A DNA stretch of 64,000 nucleotides from Pegea sp. RAD2-039 (GCA_034620365.1 JAQGEQ010000243.1:110375-174374); one strand, 5' to 3'; counted from the stretch's first letter, positions 12,502-25,059 are shown. Numbers and translations are program-made. Notes: a model not told the origin generated them from the sequence alone.

Positions 12502-14098
12502 ATGAACCCAACTCCTGCTGTTATGTTAGGAATTTATGTTTTGACTTTTATATTTTCTTTAGTTGGTTTCATATGTATGGGAACATATACTGCGAACTTG
12601 GATGGAAATTGTTTATTATTTGCTAAAGGTTATTTTATCTTTGTTGCTTTTTATTTAGTAAAAGTATAATTGATATTAGAAAATATTTAAAATCATTAAT
12701 ATATGATATTAATACTGTTATCCCAAATAAAGCATTCTTATTATTTTTGTAATATTTGCTTACAAGAATTAAAATAAAGGGATTAATTGATTTATTTTAT
12801 TCTATTTGTAGGTAACTTTACTATAGAAAGTATTAAAGACGTCAAACAATTGATATTTAAGTTGGATTATTGGGGAAATCAAAGCAATTGTTCATATATA
12901 TTTGCAATAATAATTCTTGCATCTTTTTTTTCACTTAGTATGATTATTAGTAATGTATTCTTAATGAAAAAACAAATTGACAGGTAATTTTTCATTAAAT
13001 AGTTAGATTGATTTATAACTATTTTTTGATTTGTTTTGTAGAACTCCATTTTCAACTTTTACAACATTCATTTCCAACTCCATGTTTGCTATTTTGATGT
13101 TTGTTGCAGCAATTCTTTCGTCTAGTGGATATTACAAGCTTTGTAACCCTGTAAATGAGATACAAGATGGTTCTAGGTGAGTTATTCTTTTTGTGTTTTT
13201 GTTTGTTAAATTACATTATTATAAGAAATGATCAGTTAGCACATTACATGTTGTTAGCTGCAAGTTTTGTTATTATTGTTTTATGCTGATGTTTTTTAAA
13301 GGACTGTTTGTTAGATTTACTCTTAACAGTCTACATTATATGAAATTGCTGCAATTCAAGCTTGATAGATTGATCTTATAAACAGATTATTGATTTTATT
13401 TCGTCTTTGGCTTTTTTTATTTTATTGGCTTTATAAGTTAAGTTGATGATTTTTTACAAAAATGATTATTGGTAGTTGACTGGTTAAGTAGACATTACAA
13501 TTTAAGTATTTTTATTACTCAAAACAAATTTAAAAGTGTTTTTATTTTTTATTTCTGGTAAACAATTTTAAATTGTTTATTTTACTTTTTTTAACATTCA
13601 ATTTTAAGCCCATATAGATGTGAAGATGCTGATATGAGCTCTTTAGATTCAGAAGATGTTACTTCCTACGGAGTTTTTAACAATCTGAAAGCTTTACAGG
13701 TAAATTGATCATTTTTTGAACTATTTTTCAGTAGAATATTAAAAACATCCAAGAAATAAAATTATAATCCAAAGAAAACCACCTACGTAATTATATCATG
13801 TGGCTCAAGCAACAAATCTTTTTATAATTGTTTATCAAATGTCATGATTCAAAAGACAGTTTTTACAAGCAATCAGTTTATTAATGAGAAATCTTTCTAA
13901 AGTTATTTCTTATCACAAATTCTTTTGTAGACGGCTTTGTGGTTTTCCATGATCATGTGGGTAATAAGCGCAGTTTTATCTTTTATCAAAGTTCGTTATT
14001 TTCATACCAATAACGATTTATTACAATCCTTAGCATATGAGAAAGATCGTTTATTACAAAGACCTAAATACTCAGTAATAGAATATGAAGATGCTTAA
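12502..14098 (+). CDS. TMEM179-family four-pass membrane protein
   Basis: Five exons with matching phases: 12502-12628, 12812-12983, 13042-13176, 13609-13699, 13931-14098. They encode 230 residues, the size of vertebrate TMEM179 (about 230) and TMEM179B (about 219). Four hydrophobic segments are visible: roughly residues 8-30, 72-95, 108-132 and 178-198. Family features are the CLLFAKG motif after the first segment, a Cys-containing second extracellular loop (YRCEDADM), and the cytoplasmic tail NDLLQSLAYEKDRLL, which resembles the tail of TMEM179. Function of the family is poorly known. ATG 12502 is the first Met; the pyrimidine-rich acceptor-like GTTTTAATAG lies about 14 nt upstream. The assignment rests on general resemblance; another small tetraspan family is the alternative. 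Confidence 0.78.
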
Positions 14099-15170
14099 AC
14101 ATTTTTTCTTTAATTTTTTTTTCTAATTTATCCAATATTCTTTTCTAATCTTGCAAATTAAACTACACAATTATCTGAAATCTTTTTTCTTGAACTTAAA
14201 CAACAATCTATTGTTGAAATTTCCATGATCAATTTTTTATTCTCATTTTTTAAGTGTATATTGTTTTAATGCAGTTTTTTTAACTGTGCCTTAATCTATT
14301 TTATAAAGTATACACAAATTCTTACCTTATTTGTCATCTTAATAAATTGATTTCATCTAAAACTGTTTATCGTTCTTGCAAATTATAAATGATAAAAATT
14401 ATTTTATTATTTCAGTTTCACTATTGAGGTAGATATTATAAGGTTTAGAGCTACAAATGTTTTAAAGATAAAACTGTTTTTATCTTCACATAAATATTAT
14501 TATTTAACATCTTTATACCGTTTCTTTCTAGGTTGTATAACTTGATGTAGCTTAAAAAACAATCTTAACAATTTTTTTTTATCTGGAAACCCACAAACTT
14601 AATTTCTGCTTACATTAAAATCAATCTTATATTTTCAACCAATTAAGTTCTTACTCAGAAAATTATTATTTTCTATTTTCATTTATGACTTAAAATTTCA
14701 ACAATCATTTCTTATATAACGCTTTTCAATCTACCAAAATTCATTTTGTAAGTTTTGTAAACAGTTTTGTTACAATCTGAATTTTAGAAGAAATGTAACT
14801 GCTGAGTAAGCACGTTCATATCTGACTTAATCGACTAATCAAATATCTGACTATCAAAAGATCTATGATTTAATTATTACTTATCAAAATGTAATACAAC
14901 TTTTATTAGCTTTTATTCTCACTAAATTATTTTCAAATATCTAAGTAAATTATAATCAATACAATTTTGTTACTTATACTGTACAGTATAAGCTGTCAAA
15001 CTTTTGAAAATCGAAATTCAGTTTTGAAGGTGGTCCACAAACAAAATACTCTATTATTCACAAATGATATCTAAAAGCTTAATTAAAGTCTTACGCTGAA
15101 ATTGAAGTTTGTTTTTTACTTCTGACAATTATGTTGAGACTGATTGCAACTCTACAGGATACAAGCTGCT
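14099..15170. other. Intergenic, nothing recognised
   Basis: AT-rich 3' flank of the TMEM179-like gene. No exon, RNA gene or repeat found. Confidence 0.5.
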
Positions 15171-15173
15171 TAG

Positions 15174-15236
15174 AAGAGTGTGTGTTAGCGAGAGGTGCTC
15201 TTTTTAGGCAGTCTCCTTCGCCCTTATTGTATTTAA
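15174..15236 (+). mobile_element. Solitary LINE family A 3' tail
   Basis: Contains GTGTGTTAGCGAGAGGTGC, then TTTTTAGGCAGTCTCCTTC and CCTTATTGTATTTAAA, aligning with 55737-55800. Sequence upstream (15060-15173) does not match the ORF2 end or the rest of the 3' UTR, so only the tail is shared. Confidence 0.7.
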
Positions 15237-16019
15237 AAAATGTTCGTCAGTTTATCGGGTGTAATGATTTTTGTGGAATCAAATCTGCAAGCAATCTTGT
15301 GAGCTTTTATCGTCAAACACAGCATCTCAGGTTTACTCCAAATTCTCAGGAAATAATTTTCCTTAAGCTATTACTCTAGCTCAAAGTATGATTGCATCTT
15401 TAGTAATTAAAAAAAGATCAGATCAGAAGTAGTATCTACTGTCATAGGATTACGAAACAGTTCCACTGAAGACAAAAGGAAAGCTTTTTAACTTGTCAAT
15501 CTCGTAATAAGTTGCTAGTAAGTTATTGACATGTCTTCAAGATCCGTCAGCTCGATGGCTTGTTAACATTTAGAAATATGTCGTACATTTATCAGTAAGC
15601 TATGTTTTCAAACAATAATGTAAAGAAAAATACTTATGTACTTTGCAACTTATGCCATATTAGTAAACCTATCTTAACTTTCGTAAACAAGTTTTTGTAA
15701 TATTGTACAAAAAAGGTTGTTTTGTGGTTTTTAATTGGAAAAGTAAATAAATATAGAACAAAACTAAGTTTTTTTTTTATGATATTTTTTCAAAGCTGTC
15801 ATATTTACAAGCACTCGTTGAAAATTATAATGCAGGACGAGCTTGATTTAGAGATTTGCAGACAAAAACGTACTTTTACAAAATTTTACTCAAAAAATTA
15901 CAAATATGAATAATTATTAACAAATAAATCTCTATTCAAAATAAAGAAATTTCTTAAATTAATACCAACTAAAAGTTGATCAGTTTTATTATCAACCAAT
16001 TAAGTATTTTTCTTCAAAA

Positions 16020-16640
16020 GTTAGTCTTATAACTATAATAATAATAGGAGTCTGCTTCGGTCATGCTGGATGTACTTTTAGTTATGGAACTGTTTTGAAA
16101 GATGGAACGAAATGTCTGTAGTCATTTCGTTGTCTTCGTCACATATTACGTTTAGCGTAACAGAAAAAGATCTTAAAAAAGGAAGTCTTAAGGCGCTCTG
16201 GTCTGACAGCAATGTACAGCATGTTAAGTAATCAAAGATTTCGATGAATCGGACACGTCCGGTGAATTGATGAGGGATGCATTCCAAAGGATATATTAGA
16301 TGGAGAGTTATCTAAAGGCAAACGCAACACCGACCGTCCCTGTATACGTTTTAAAGATACCTGCTAGTGCGTTATGAAATCGTTTGACATCAATACTAGA
16401 AACTGGGAAGATATTGAAGCGGATCGCTCCGAATGGCGCCCTCTAGAGAAGAAAAACCAGCTTTAGAGAGAAGAAAGAAACGTTAAAGGCCATTTATATT
16501 CCATTTCACTGATTCTTGCTCGTATATTTTCTCCGCATTTCACTATGCCTTGCTTTATTTTTTTAACATCTTCACTCAGAGCACATCCCACATGGCCGTT
16601 CTCGGCCGAAGCTGTTATTATTACTAAATATATGCTTTGC
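16020..16640 (+). mobile_element. Decayed C-terminus of a second LINE type (endonuclease-reverse transcriptase family)
   Basis: With frameshifts and stops, the plus strand reads pieces such as IPKDILDGELSKGKRNTDRP, then KDTC, MKSFDINTRNWEDIEADRS and EWRPLEKK (16260-16450). That arrangement is typical of the C-terminal region after the RT domain in many animal endonuclease-RT retrotransposons. The patch is also visibly richer in G+C than its flanks. It is non-functional. Confidence 0.72.
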
Positions 16641-17147
16641 CCTACAGTTTTGTTCGCAGAGCTGGAAGCATGTAAAAACTTCAGTTTGTGGAAAAATAGA
16701 ATTGACGAAAAAATATTGAGGTTCACTATTATCGCTCATTTTTTTTTCAAATATACAAATTACTATCATGAACTATCAGTAAATAAAAATTTTAATAAAA
16801 AAATTAAAAAACTTTAAGCCATCGACATTTAGTTTGTTTTAATCTGGAAACTTTGTATAGCATCCACAACTATTGGTAGAAAACTATAAACAATTTTGAA
16901 AGACGAACCTTTATTTTAAATGAATACAATCATCTATACAAAATAAACACAATTGAGTATAAGAAATAAATACATTCTTTTCCCATTGATTTATAAACAT
17001 ATATTGAAGAAAAAAGTTTTTTATAGTTATATAAATAAACTAATTAAATAAAAGAAGTATGATTTCTTAAATCTGTTTAAAATTGTTCACAAACTGTTTA
17101 TGTTAAGTGATATGATTAACTCCTTTTTTATCTGGGATAATATTCCT

Positions 17148-17192
17148 CTTTATTTATTTATTTCAATAAATGCGAAAGAGAATTTATAAAAT
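17148..17192 (-). mobile_element. Fragment of LINE family A 3' tail, inverted
   Basis: TTTATTTATTTATTTCAATAAATGCGAAAGAG closely resembles the start of the inverted copy at 57797-57835. Only about 45 bp are recognisable. Confidence 0.5.
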
Positions 17193-17641
17193 AATCAAAC
17201 TTTTTGATTTCTGAAGATTACTGCTGGTAGGTTTAGTATAATTTTTAACTAAAAAGAATTTCTGTAATAATTATACAGTTTTTCTTTCATAGATTAAATT
17301 TTACAGTTTTAACAATTATTTTCATTTTGAAAACTGAAATTATCTGTATAATTTATGTGTTTAACTTATTTATTATTTAACTTTATTTATTTTAATCTCT
17401 TACTATTAATCTTAAAAAATCATTTTTTATAATGGTATGACCTCATTTATTATTTGACTTATCATTAATTTTTAAGGTTTTAGTTTTTAAACATCAATAT
17501 TTAAATTTCATAAAATGTATCATGACACTTATGTTATAAAGTAAATAAATCAGTTTTCATTAATTCTTAAAAATATTATGAATTAATTTAGTCTGAGTGA
17601 AGTTTTAGATATCTAATTTTTACTGTTTCTAGTTTACTATA

Positions 17642-20050
17642 ATGTCTGAGAAAAAGTTATCTTATAATGATTTTGGTGGAGTTATTGGATGTTCACTGAC
17701 TTATATATCATGTCCTATTGGATTTCTTTTCATTATATATTTTGTTCAAGAAAATAAATGTGATATAAATCTGGTAAGTAATTGAATATTCTAATATTTG
17801 ATAAAATACTTTTTAATACAGTTACTTTTTAATAATATATAATTTGATTTTTAGTTTAACTTGGAACATTTTTGGAGTGCTATTTGTTCATCTTTATACA
17901 GATTTGATTTAATGAAGTTCTTGGCATCTTATACAATTTTAATAGCTGTTGTATATTGCTTTCCAACTTCAAAAATAGTTGAAGGGCCTGTAACACCAGC
18001 AGGAAAAAAGTTGAAATATAAAATATCTGGTAAGTATTTTGTAACTATTTCATGACTTGCAAATTTGTTAAAAATTATTTTGTTAACTTTCTACATTTTA
18101 TAGTTTATACATTTAATGCTTATATAAAGTTTAAAAGTCTTACCAACAAATTTCGGTCAAGTTAATTTACTACCAATTTACCCCAAGGAATAAAAAGCAT
18201 CTTTACTAAATAAGGTTGAATAGTTCCGCTATTTTATTTTTTTGATAATCAAAGGTTATGGAAAGAAACCCAGACACGAAGCCTACAGCATGTTGTTTTA
18301 AACGTCACTGTCTCTGGTTACTGGACCATGTCATCAAATATCGAATCTAAACAATAGGAGTAGCTCAGCGCGCGCTCTTTTACAACGTAATCAAATCCCA
18401 TATGCATGATTAAACACTTTTTTTTATCTACTGCTTCATTGAGCTTACAGAATTCAATCAAAACAGATTTTGAACAAATTTATTTGAGCATTCTTCAACT
18501 TTCTAATTTAATTTCAATTAATTCTGTATTTTTTCAGCTCTTACAACATTTTTTACATTCTTGGCAATTTTTTTTGCTATTTGGAAATATGAAGTCGGCA
18601 GTATTTTCAAAATGATTAAAAATAATTACTTTCAACTGATGGTTATTTCAGTTGGATTTGCTTTTCTCTGGCAATTCATTTTCTTTGTCAAAGTAATAAT
18701 TTATATTTTCGTCATTTCAACCCAAATGTTGATTTATTTTCAATTTTAGTCATTCTTTTTAAATGATGAAGATAGAAATCCTCAAGCTACATCTGGGAAC
18801 ATCATTTATGATAGCTTTCTGGGTTACGAGCTTCATCCAAGAATTGGGGAATTATTTGATTTAAAGATCTATTTGTATCGCTACTCGATGATGGCTTGGG
18901 TATCTTCTTTCAGCATTTCAAAAATACTCTTACTTAATTGCTGTTTAGGTCTTAATTGTCCTGTTGGAATTGGTTAGCATTTACGAAGATGATCTTGAAA
19001 CACTGAAAAGATCACCGGAAGTTGTTGTCATGGTTCTAACTCATGTCATTTATTGCTACTCTGTTTATTTTGGTGACGAAGTGTGTTTATGCTTTGATCG
19101 TTTTTAAAAACTCAATAACAACAATTGTTTCTAGGAAAGCTGTCCTCACATGTTTGACATCAAACACGAAGGATTAGGATTTTCACAAACATTTGGAGAA
19201 ATTGTGATAGTTCCGTTTTTCTACACTTTACCAGTACATATGATCATCTTATTCCCTGATCATCAACATTTCTATTCAATCCGTTTGATTGTTGCTACGA
19301 TGTTGACATGTGAGTTTTTTACATAAATATTTATTTTATAAATCTCTTTTGATTTTAGTGGCTGGTTGTTTCATTGCTGGTGTTTCAAATCATCAAAAAA
19401 CAAAATTCAGAACTTCTAATGTAGACATATGTAAGCAATTGTTTGATCAAACAACTTATTTTTGATTATTTCTTTAAATCAAATGTTTTTAAATTTCAAA
19501 AATCCTTTTTAGATCCCAAAGATGATGTCATCAGCTCTGAAGCTTCATCATCACTTTATTGTGGAGGATTATGGGGTCTTTCTCGACATCCAAATTATGT
19601 CGGTGAATTGATGATATCTTTCGGATGGAGTCTACTTTGTGGTAAGAATTTTTTCTAACTTTTTATTTAGATTCAAATACTTATCACAATTTCTCACAAA
19701 AATATATTTTGAATTTAAATCAAAATTTTTTAGAAAGTAAAGTTACGTAATCAAATTAAATAAAAGTAAAATTAAGACGTACAATTTAGCAAAAAATGCC
19801 ACGTTGCTATTTTTTCTTGAAAACTGACGTGGCAAAAACTAATCGTTTTTTGCAACTCTCATTTCTAAGACTGCTGCAATATAAAACAGGTTTTTCAAGT
19901 TGGTTTTTGTGGATGTACCCGGCATTTCTAACACCATTGCTGCTGAGTAGAATTGAAAGATTAGAAAAAATTAGCGAAATAAAAGGAAGTAAAAATTGGA
20001 TGAAATACAAAGAAAAAGTTGATTATAAAATGATTCCGTATATCTACTAA
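17642..20050 (+). CDS. Delta(14)-sterol reductase (TM7SF2/LBR/ERG24 family)
   Basis: ER membrane enzyme that uses NADPH to reduce the C14-C15 double bond in sterol synthesis. Nine exons with matching phases: 17642-17773, 17855-18029, 18538-18692, 18750-18899, 18949-19080, 19135-19309, 19359-19430, 19513-19641, 19890-20050; 426 residues (human TM7SF2 is 418). Many hydrophobic segments are present. Signature stretches are SGNIIYDSFLGYELHPRIG, FDLKIYLYRYSMMAW, HEGLGFSQTFGE, LWGLSRHPNYVGELM and the C-terminal MIPYIY. There is no N-terminal Tudor or Ser/Arg region, so it is TM7SF2-like rather than full LBR. The usual GWWG before RHPNY is GLWG here. The ending is of the C14-reductase type (PYIY), not DHCR7. 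Intron 4 is only 49 nt. An acceptor-like TTTCTAG ends 9 nt before the ATG. Degenerate copies of this locus lie at 23.9-27.8 kb. Confidence 0.92.
18349..18402 (+). repeat. tRNA-like relic (A-box/B-box strings) inside intron 2 of the sterol reductase
   Basis: TAGCTCAGCGCG resembles an RNA polymerase III A box and AATCAAATCCC about 28 nt later resembles a B box. No full cloverleaf forms. It may be the head of a tRNA-derived SINE or a decayed tRNA pseudogene. The surrounding ~230 bp recur in inverted form at 26080-26335, where the A box is lost. Confidence 0.3.
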
Positions 20051-21182
20051 ACATTTTGTAGTGAAGCTAACCGTCATATATATATTATTCAGAATACATT
20101 TTGTGTTTTACATGATGCTTTTATATATTAATTCATGAGTATTTAGATTTCTTTCATTAGTTTTATCATCAAGTTGTAATTTTTATTGATCAATTCGTCA
20201 TATCTTTCATCATTAATTTCTTTGCTGTTTTTTATTTGATGATTTTGCAAATAAAGCAGTTTTCTATTTTATTATAATTGATCTAATCAAACAGTTTCAA
20301 AAAGTTACTGCAAACAGTTCTATATTATAGTCCTTAAATTTACTTTTTTGGGTTTTTATGAAACTCCTTTATCTAAGTTGAATTCAATTAAAGGTGACAG
20401 AAAATTGAATGCTTCAAGTAGAGAGTTTAAAAAATGAAAAAAAAATCTAGTCTAAGAAAATGTTTTTATTTTGGAATTAATAACAATGGATTGCTTCCAC
20501 CAAGAACGTTCATGCTTGGTGTGGTATCAAAAGCAAAGTAGAAAAACTTAGAAAAATTTGAATTATTTTGTAACAAACTGGTTTTTTAGTTTTGAGTTTT
20601 TTTTTTCAGAACAATTTGTATTTGAAACTTTTTTCTTTCTGATGCAAATGTTTTGCTTGTATATAATTCACCCAAAAGTTTTGGGTTTCTTTGAGTTGAT
20701 ATTTAGTCTATAGAGACTTAAAATGTTTATAAAGAAATCAGATATATGCAAATAATTACTTAGCATCTGATAACTTGAACTTAAGCTTAGATTATTGACT
20801 CTTTAGTTTTAAAGATTTTTAAATAGCGATTACTTTATTTATATCTGTAAGGATAATATTACATTGTAAAAAGTTTGAATCTTAAATATTTTAGTCTTGG
20901 TTTGGATATTATATTTCAGAAAAAAGTTTCTAATTGCATTATTGGTTTTATATTTAGCTTAAAACTTCATAAATTTTATAATGAAAAAACTGATTGAAAA
21001 ATATCCGGATAAAATGTACATCTCTTTTCCTACTAAATCTCTGCTCATTTTAAAAGTTTATTTACTAGATTATTTACTTTATTTTACAAATTTATGATTA
21101 ATATTTAAAAAGTATTAAATATTTCAAAGTAGTTAAAAAAGTTTTCCCGTTTAGTTGAGTATTTAATTCTCAGCTTTAAAAA
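20051..21182. other. Intergenic between sterol reductase and FMO
   Basis: Contains a possible sterol reductase poly(A) signal (AATAAA near 20249) and otherwise AT-rich sequence without a recognised gene. The FMO promoter should lie in the right part. TTTAATTCTCAG ending at 21173 looks like a splice acceptor 9 nt before the FMO ATG. Confidence 0.45.
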
Positions 21183-22550
21183 ATGGTGAAGAAAGTTTGT
21201 GTGATTGGAGCTGGTCCTTCAGGACTTTGTTTACTTTCAATGATCAATAAGATAAAAGATCAAGGTAATTCGTTAGAGGTTGTATGTTACGAAAAGCAGG
21301 AGACTCACGGAGGTCTTTGGAACTATAGCTCAAGGATAGGATTAGATAAATATGGAGAACCAGTTCATGCCAGTCAATACCTTGATCTGTTTTCAAATGG
21401 TCCAAAAGAATGTTTAGAGTTTCCTGATTATACTTTTGCTCAACATTTTGGTAAAAACATCGGATCTTTTCCTCCTCGTCAAGTTCTTCGTGATTATCTT
21501 GAAGGTTATTGGAAGTTTCACGGCATCTCTAAGACCGACATCCAGGTGTTACATGTTGTTCGAGATGTCAGTTACAATAAGAAATCCATGATGTTCACCG
21601 TTCAAGTACAAGACTTAAAAACGAAAAAAAAGATTGTTAATGAGTTCGATTACGTCATTGTTGCAAGTGGTCATTTTTCAATTCCAAATTTTCCGGAATT
21701 TGTAGGAATGACGTCTTTTAAAGGACGTCAACTTCATTCTCATGAGTTTCGTAATGCCAGAGAGTTCACAAATGAACGAGTGTTGTTGATTGGTGGTAGT
21801 TATAGCGCTGAAGATATAGCTTTACAATTGTACAAGTTTGGGGCCAAGCAAGTCATTATATCTTATCGTACCGCTCCTATGAAATTCAAATGGCCTGAAA
21901 ACATTAAAGAAGTTCCTTTACTGACTAAAGTAGATGGAAATTTGTGCTATTTCAACGATGATACTTGTTCAGAAGTTGATTCAATTATCTTCTGCACTGG
22001 ATATAATCATCATTTTCCTTTTATGCCTGAAGATCTGACTTTGAAATGTAAGAATGTGTATTTTCCTCCAAATCTTTATAGAGGATTACAATGGTGTCCC
22101 AGCGGAGAAGAATTTAACCCAGCTGATGGAAAACTGTTTTATATGGGAATGCAAGATCAGTTTTACACTTTTACTATGTTTATGATTCAAAGTCTTTGGA
22201 TTGCAAGCGTTATAAAAGGCTTACACAATCCCCCTGAAACTGAGACACGAAAAAAGGAAATTTTGAGATGGTTGAAGTTTTCGGATGATGTTACGGATGA
22301 TGTTACTGATCCTCATGATTTTATAGAAGCACAAAGTGCTTACATGAAGCGTTTAAGTGATGATATTGGCTATATGGTTGACTTGAATGCGGATCAACTA
22401 TTTCACGAATGGAACGACCACAAAGTTGAAAATATTATTACTTACCGCGATAGAAGCTTTACTTCTAAGTATTCAGGTGATGTAAGTCCTTTACATAAAA
22501 AAACATGGTTGAAATGTCTGGATGATAGTCTGGAAAATTATATCAGCTAA
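21183..22550 (+). CDS. Flavin-containing monooxygenase, single exon
   Basis: Uses FAD, NADPH and O2 to oxygenate soft nucleophiles (N and S centres). A 455-residue uninterrupted frame. FAD-binding GAGPSG is at residues ~9-14. The FMO identifying stretch FKGRQLHSHEF lies at ~178-188. NADPH-binding GGSYSAED is at ~203, and FCTGY at ~269. Vertebrate FMOs are about 530 residues with a C-terminal membrane helix; this one stops earlier and has no such helix, as in many invertebrate FMOs. There is no intron although every other gene here has several, so it may be an old retrocopy, but conserved motifs and a clean frame argue for a working gene. An acidic repeat (DDVTDDVTD) at ~375-383 is unusual. 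Likely poly(A) signal AATAAA at 22861. Confidence 0.96.
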   Translation: MVKKVCVIGAGPSGLCLLSMINKIKDQGNSLEVVCYEKQETHGGLWNYSSRIGLDKYGEPVHASQYLDLFSNGPKECLEFPDYTFAQHFGKNIGSFPPRQVLRDYLEGYWKFHGISKTDIQVLHVVRDVSYNKKSMMFTVQVQDLKTKKKIVNEFDYVIVASGHFSIPNFPEFVGMTSFKGRQLHSHEFRNAREFTNERVLLIGGSYSAEDIALQLYKFGAKQVIISYRTAPMKFKWPENIKEVPLLTKVDGNLCYFNDDTCSEVDSIIFCTGYNHHFPFMPEDLTLKCKNVYFPPNLYRGLQWCPSGEEFNPADGKLFYMGMQDQFYTFTMFMIQSLWIASVIKGLHNPPETETRKKEILRWLKFSDDVTDDVTDPHDFIEAQSAYMKRLSDDIGYMVDLNADQLFHEWNDHKVENIITYRDRSFTSKYSGDVSPLHKKTWLKCLDDSLENYIS

Positions 22551-22860
22551 GAACCGACAGATTTGGTGTAAATGACAATAATTTCAATATCAGTAATAAT
22601 CTTCAATTAAAATGCTTATTAGTATGACACCAGTATTTTTGTACAGCTCTTTAAAGTATTATTGATATAAATAGCTGAAATAGTAGCCCAGTTTTATACA
22701 CTACCTTCCTTGAATGTGTATTCTCGCACAATGCTTGTGTATAAGGTAAAGACAACTTCTAAAATCTAACAGTAGTTATAGGTCAGTACATAGAGACCAT
22801 GTATTTGCAAACTAAGTTTATAAATAGCCTAGGATTGCTTCTAAAAATTGTTGTATTGAA

Positions 22861-22866
22861 AATAAA
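22861..22866 (+). terminator. Probable polyadenylation signal of the FMO gene
   Basis: AATAAA about 310 nt after the FMO stop. Positional inference. Confidence 0.4.
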
Positions 22867-23339
22867 TGTTGTTGAAATTTAATCTTAAGTTTATTTCCGA
22901 TTTTATTAAACAGTTTTTTTTTTCAATTAAAACTAGAAATTTACAACTTGAAGTTTGAAATAATAAACAATGAAATTTTAACTTTCATACTATTTTATGA
23001 TTGAACTTTTTAAAAGATATTGATATCATAAATACAAATTTCCTAAAGAAAACAGTAAATGATCTTACAAATTTTCTGGATTTTTAACTTTTGCTAGCAT
23101 TATACCAGTAAAATGTATTAGATTTCTATTATAAGAATGATAAAAAGCTGTTCAATGCAAGTTGTAGATTTTTAAAGTTAAATGTGATCGCATTTGTATC
23201 AATAAAATTGTACATTGTATATATTTTTTATTTTTCTAGTTATTTTTTTAGGAAACACAAACTACTATTGAAACTAAAATTTAAACACATTTCTGAGAAT
23301 AATTCTGAATAAATTTTATTCTCTTAGTGTAGCTTACAA

Positions 23340-23700
23340 ATAAAAACAGTTTTATTTAATTATCGATTGGTTTAAGTTAACTTATGTTAAAAGTTTTAGG
23401 TCATATATTTATCTAGTGTATACGAGTTGACTTGAAATGAAGAATTTATATAATATTCCTGCAATTAGTGAAAAATCTTAGTCAGAGTTGAATAAAAGTG
23501 TTTTAAAATATCCAACAATCTTCTATTAGATTTTTGTTTTGTTTTTAGAAGTTCTAAGGAACAACTGTTTGATCTTTGTCACTCGCAAAATCTCTGCCTC
23601 ACCAATTCTTTTTTCTACACTGAATATTAACAACAAAATTCCTGGAAATGCCATCGCTACGACCACTATAATCAGCTAGACTTCCTTGTAGCAAGACGCA
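23340..23700 (+). repeat. Arm of a split inverted repeat
   Basis: Two parts recur in inverted orientation. 23340-23520 matches 25660-25850 (shared strings include ATACGAGTTGACTTGAAATGA and ATATTCCTGCAATT). 23530-23700 matches 24800-24965 (AACTGTTTGATCTTTGTCA-like and CACCAATTCTTTTT). The matches are imperfect with many indels. I do not know what the unit was; a decayed transposon or a segmental duplication are both possible. Confidence 0.65.
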
Positions 23701-23954
23701 GCCTTCTAGCCAGTGGTTTATTGACAAGATCACGCCACAATGCTTACAGCGACAATATGCTGCAAATTGAACCTTTCTAGGAAATAATGTACTAGTAAAA
23801 AGAAGCACGTAAATTGCATTTAGACAACAGAACTATTTGTGTACTTGAAGAAGTCTTATAATTTTGACATTTTATAATTTAGATATGGACAAGAAAGTAT
23901 CCAACATTTTTAAATTTATTGATAAGACCTCAAATTGTGATAATTGTTACAAGT

Positions 23955-24625
23955 GAAATGAAATAGAATTTCTGTAATAATTAAATGTTTTTCTTTGATA
24001 TTTTGATTTAATAAATTTAGCAATGAATTTAAATTTGAAAACTAAAGTTACTTATATAATTTAAATATTTAACTTTTTGGTTTAATCTCTCACATTTAAT
24101 TGTCAAAAATCATTTTTTGAAACGGTGCGATCTAATTTAATAACTGGTTACTTTTTTAATGTTTTAATCTCTTTAATAATTCTTTTTAATCAAATTAATA
24201 CTTCAATTTGATAAAATGCTTCACAAAATGTGGTTACAAAGTAAATAAATCAGTTTTCATAATCTAAGAAAAATATCATTGATAAAAATTACCAAACAAA
24301 ATTTTATTACCTATTAGTTACTATTTTTAGTTTACTCGAATGACAGCTGAGAAAAGGTTATCTTATGATGAATTTTGCTGAGTCATTGGATGTTTACTGA
24401 CACATTTTATTGGTCTTATTGGGGTTTCTTCATTATATAATTGTTCAAGAAAAATAAATGTGATATAAATGTGGTTAGTAATTAAATATTATATTTTGAA
24501 ACAATATGTTTTTCTACTAAACTGATAAATAATATATAATCTCGTTTTATCTTAATCAGCAAACTTTTTGAATGCTGTTTTTTCATCTTTATACCAATTT
24601 GATTTGATAAAGCTTTTAGCTTCAA
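23955..24625 (+). pseudogene. Decayed duplicate of the sterol reductase promoter, exon 1, intron 1 and start of exon 2
   Basis: Aligns with about 17255-17935. The copy of exon 1 begins at the ATG at 24341 (ACAGCTGAGAAAAGGTTATC versus TCTGAGAAAAAGTTATC). It has a frameshift and a stop after roughly ten codons, followed by the old intron 1 and the beginning of exon 2 (24565-24620). Because intron and upstream flank are kept, this is a DNA-level duplication and not a retrocopy. Confidence 0.82.
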
Positions 24626-24644
24626 ATACATAAAGCATAAGGCT

Positions 24645-24742
24645 TTTAGTGTTAAAAATGCCGGGTATATCACAGTACCAACTCGAAAACCTGTTTTACA
24701 TTACAGTAGTTTTAGCAATGAAAGTTGCAAAAAACGATTAGT
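24645..24742 (-). pseudogene. Inverted fragment of the sterol reductase last intron and exon 9
   Basis: The reverse complement matches about 19838-19935: ACTAATCGTTTTTTGCAACT, then AAAACAGGTTTT, then TACCCGGCATTT. It directly abuts the forward exon-2 copy, which shows an inversion breakpoint between 24625 and 24645. Confidence 0.8.
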
Positions 24743-25059
24743 TAGTAATAGTTAGCATTAATAATTATCAATCTCATTACATAGATTTATGTTAAATTGC
24801 GTTATACTCTGTCATAGGAGCTTCGATCCCATAGCTAGTTGATAGAATAGGTATTTCTGGGAATTTTGTTGTTAGTATTTGGTCTGGTAAAAAGAATTGG
24901 TGAAGCAGATATTTAGAACCTGACAAAGATCAAAGAGTCGTTCCATAAAACTTCTAAAAAGATTTTAAATAGAGCTTACATTAGATTTACATTAAATTTC
25001 GCTGTGTTATCCTCTGTCACAGTTGCTTCTCATTTGCAACATGTTGATAGAATAGGATC

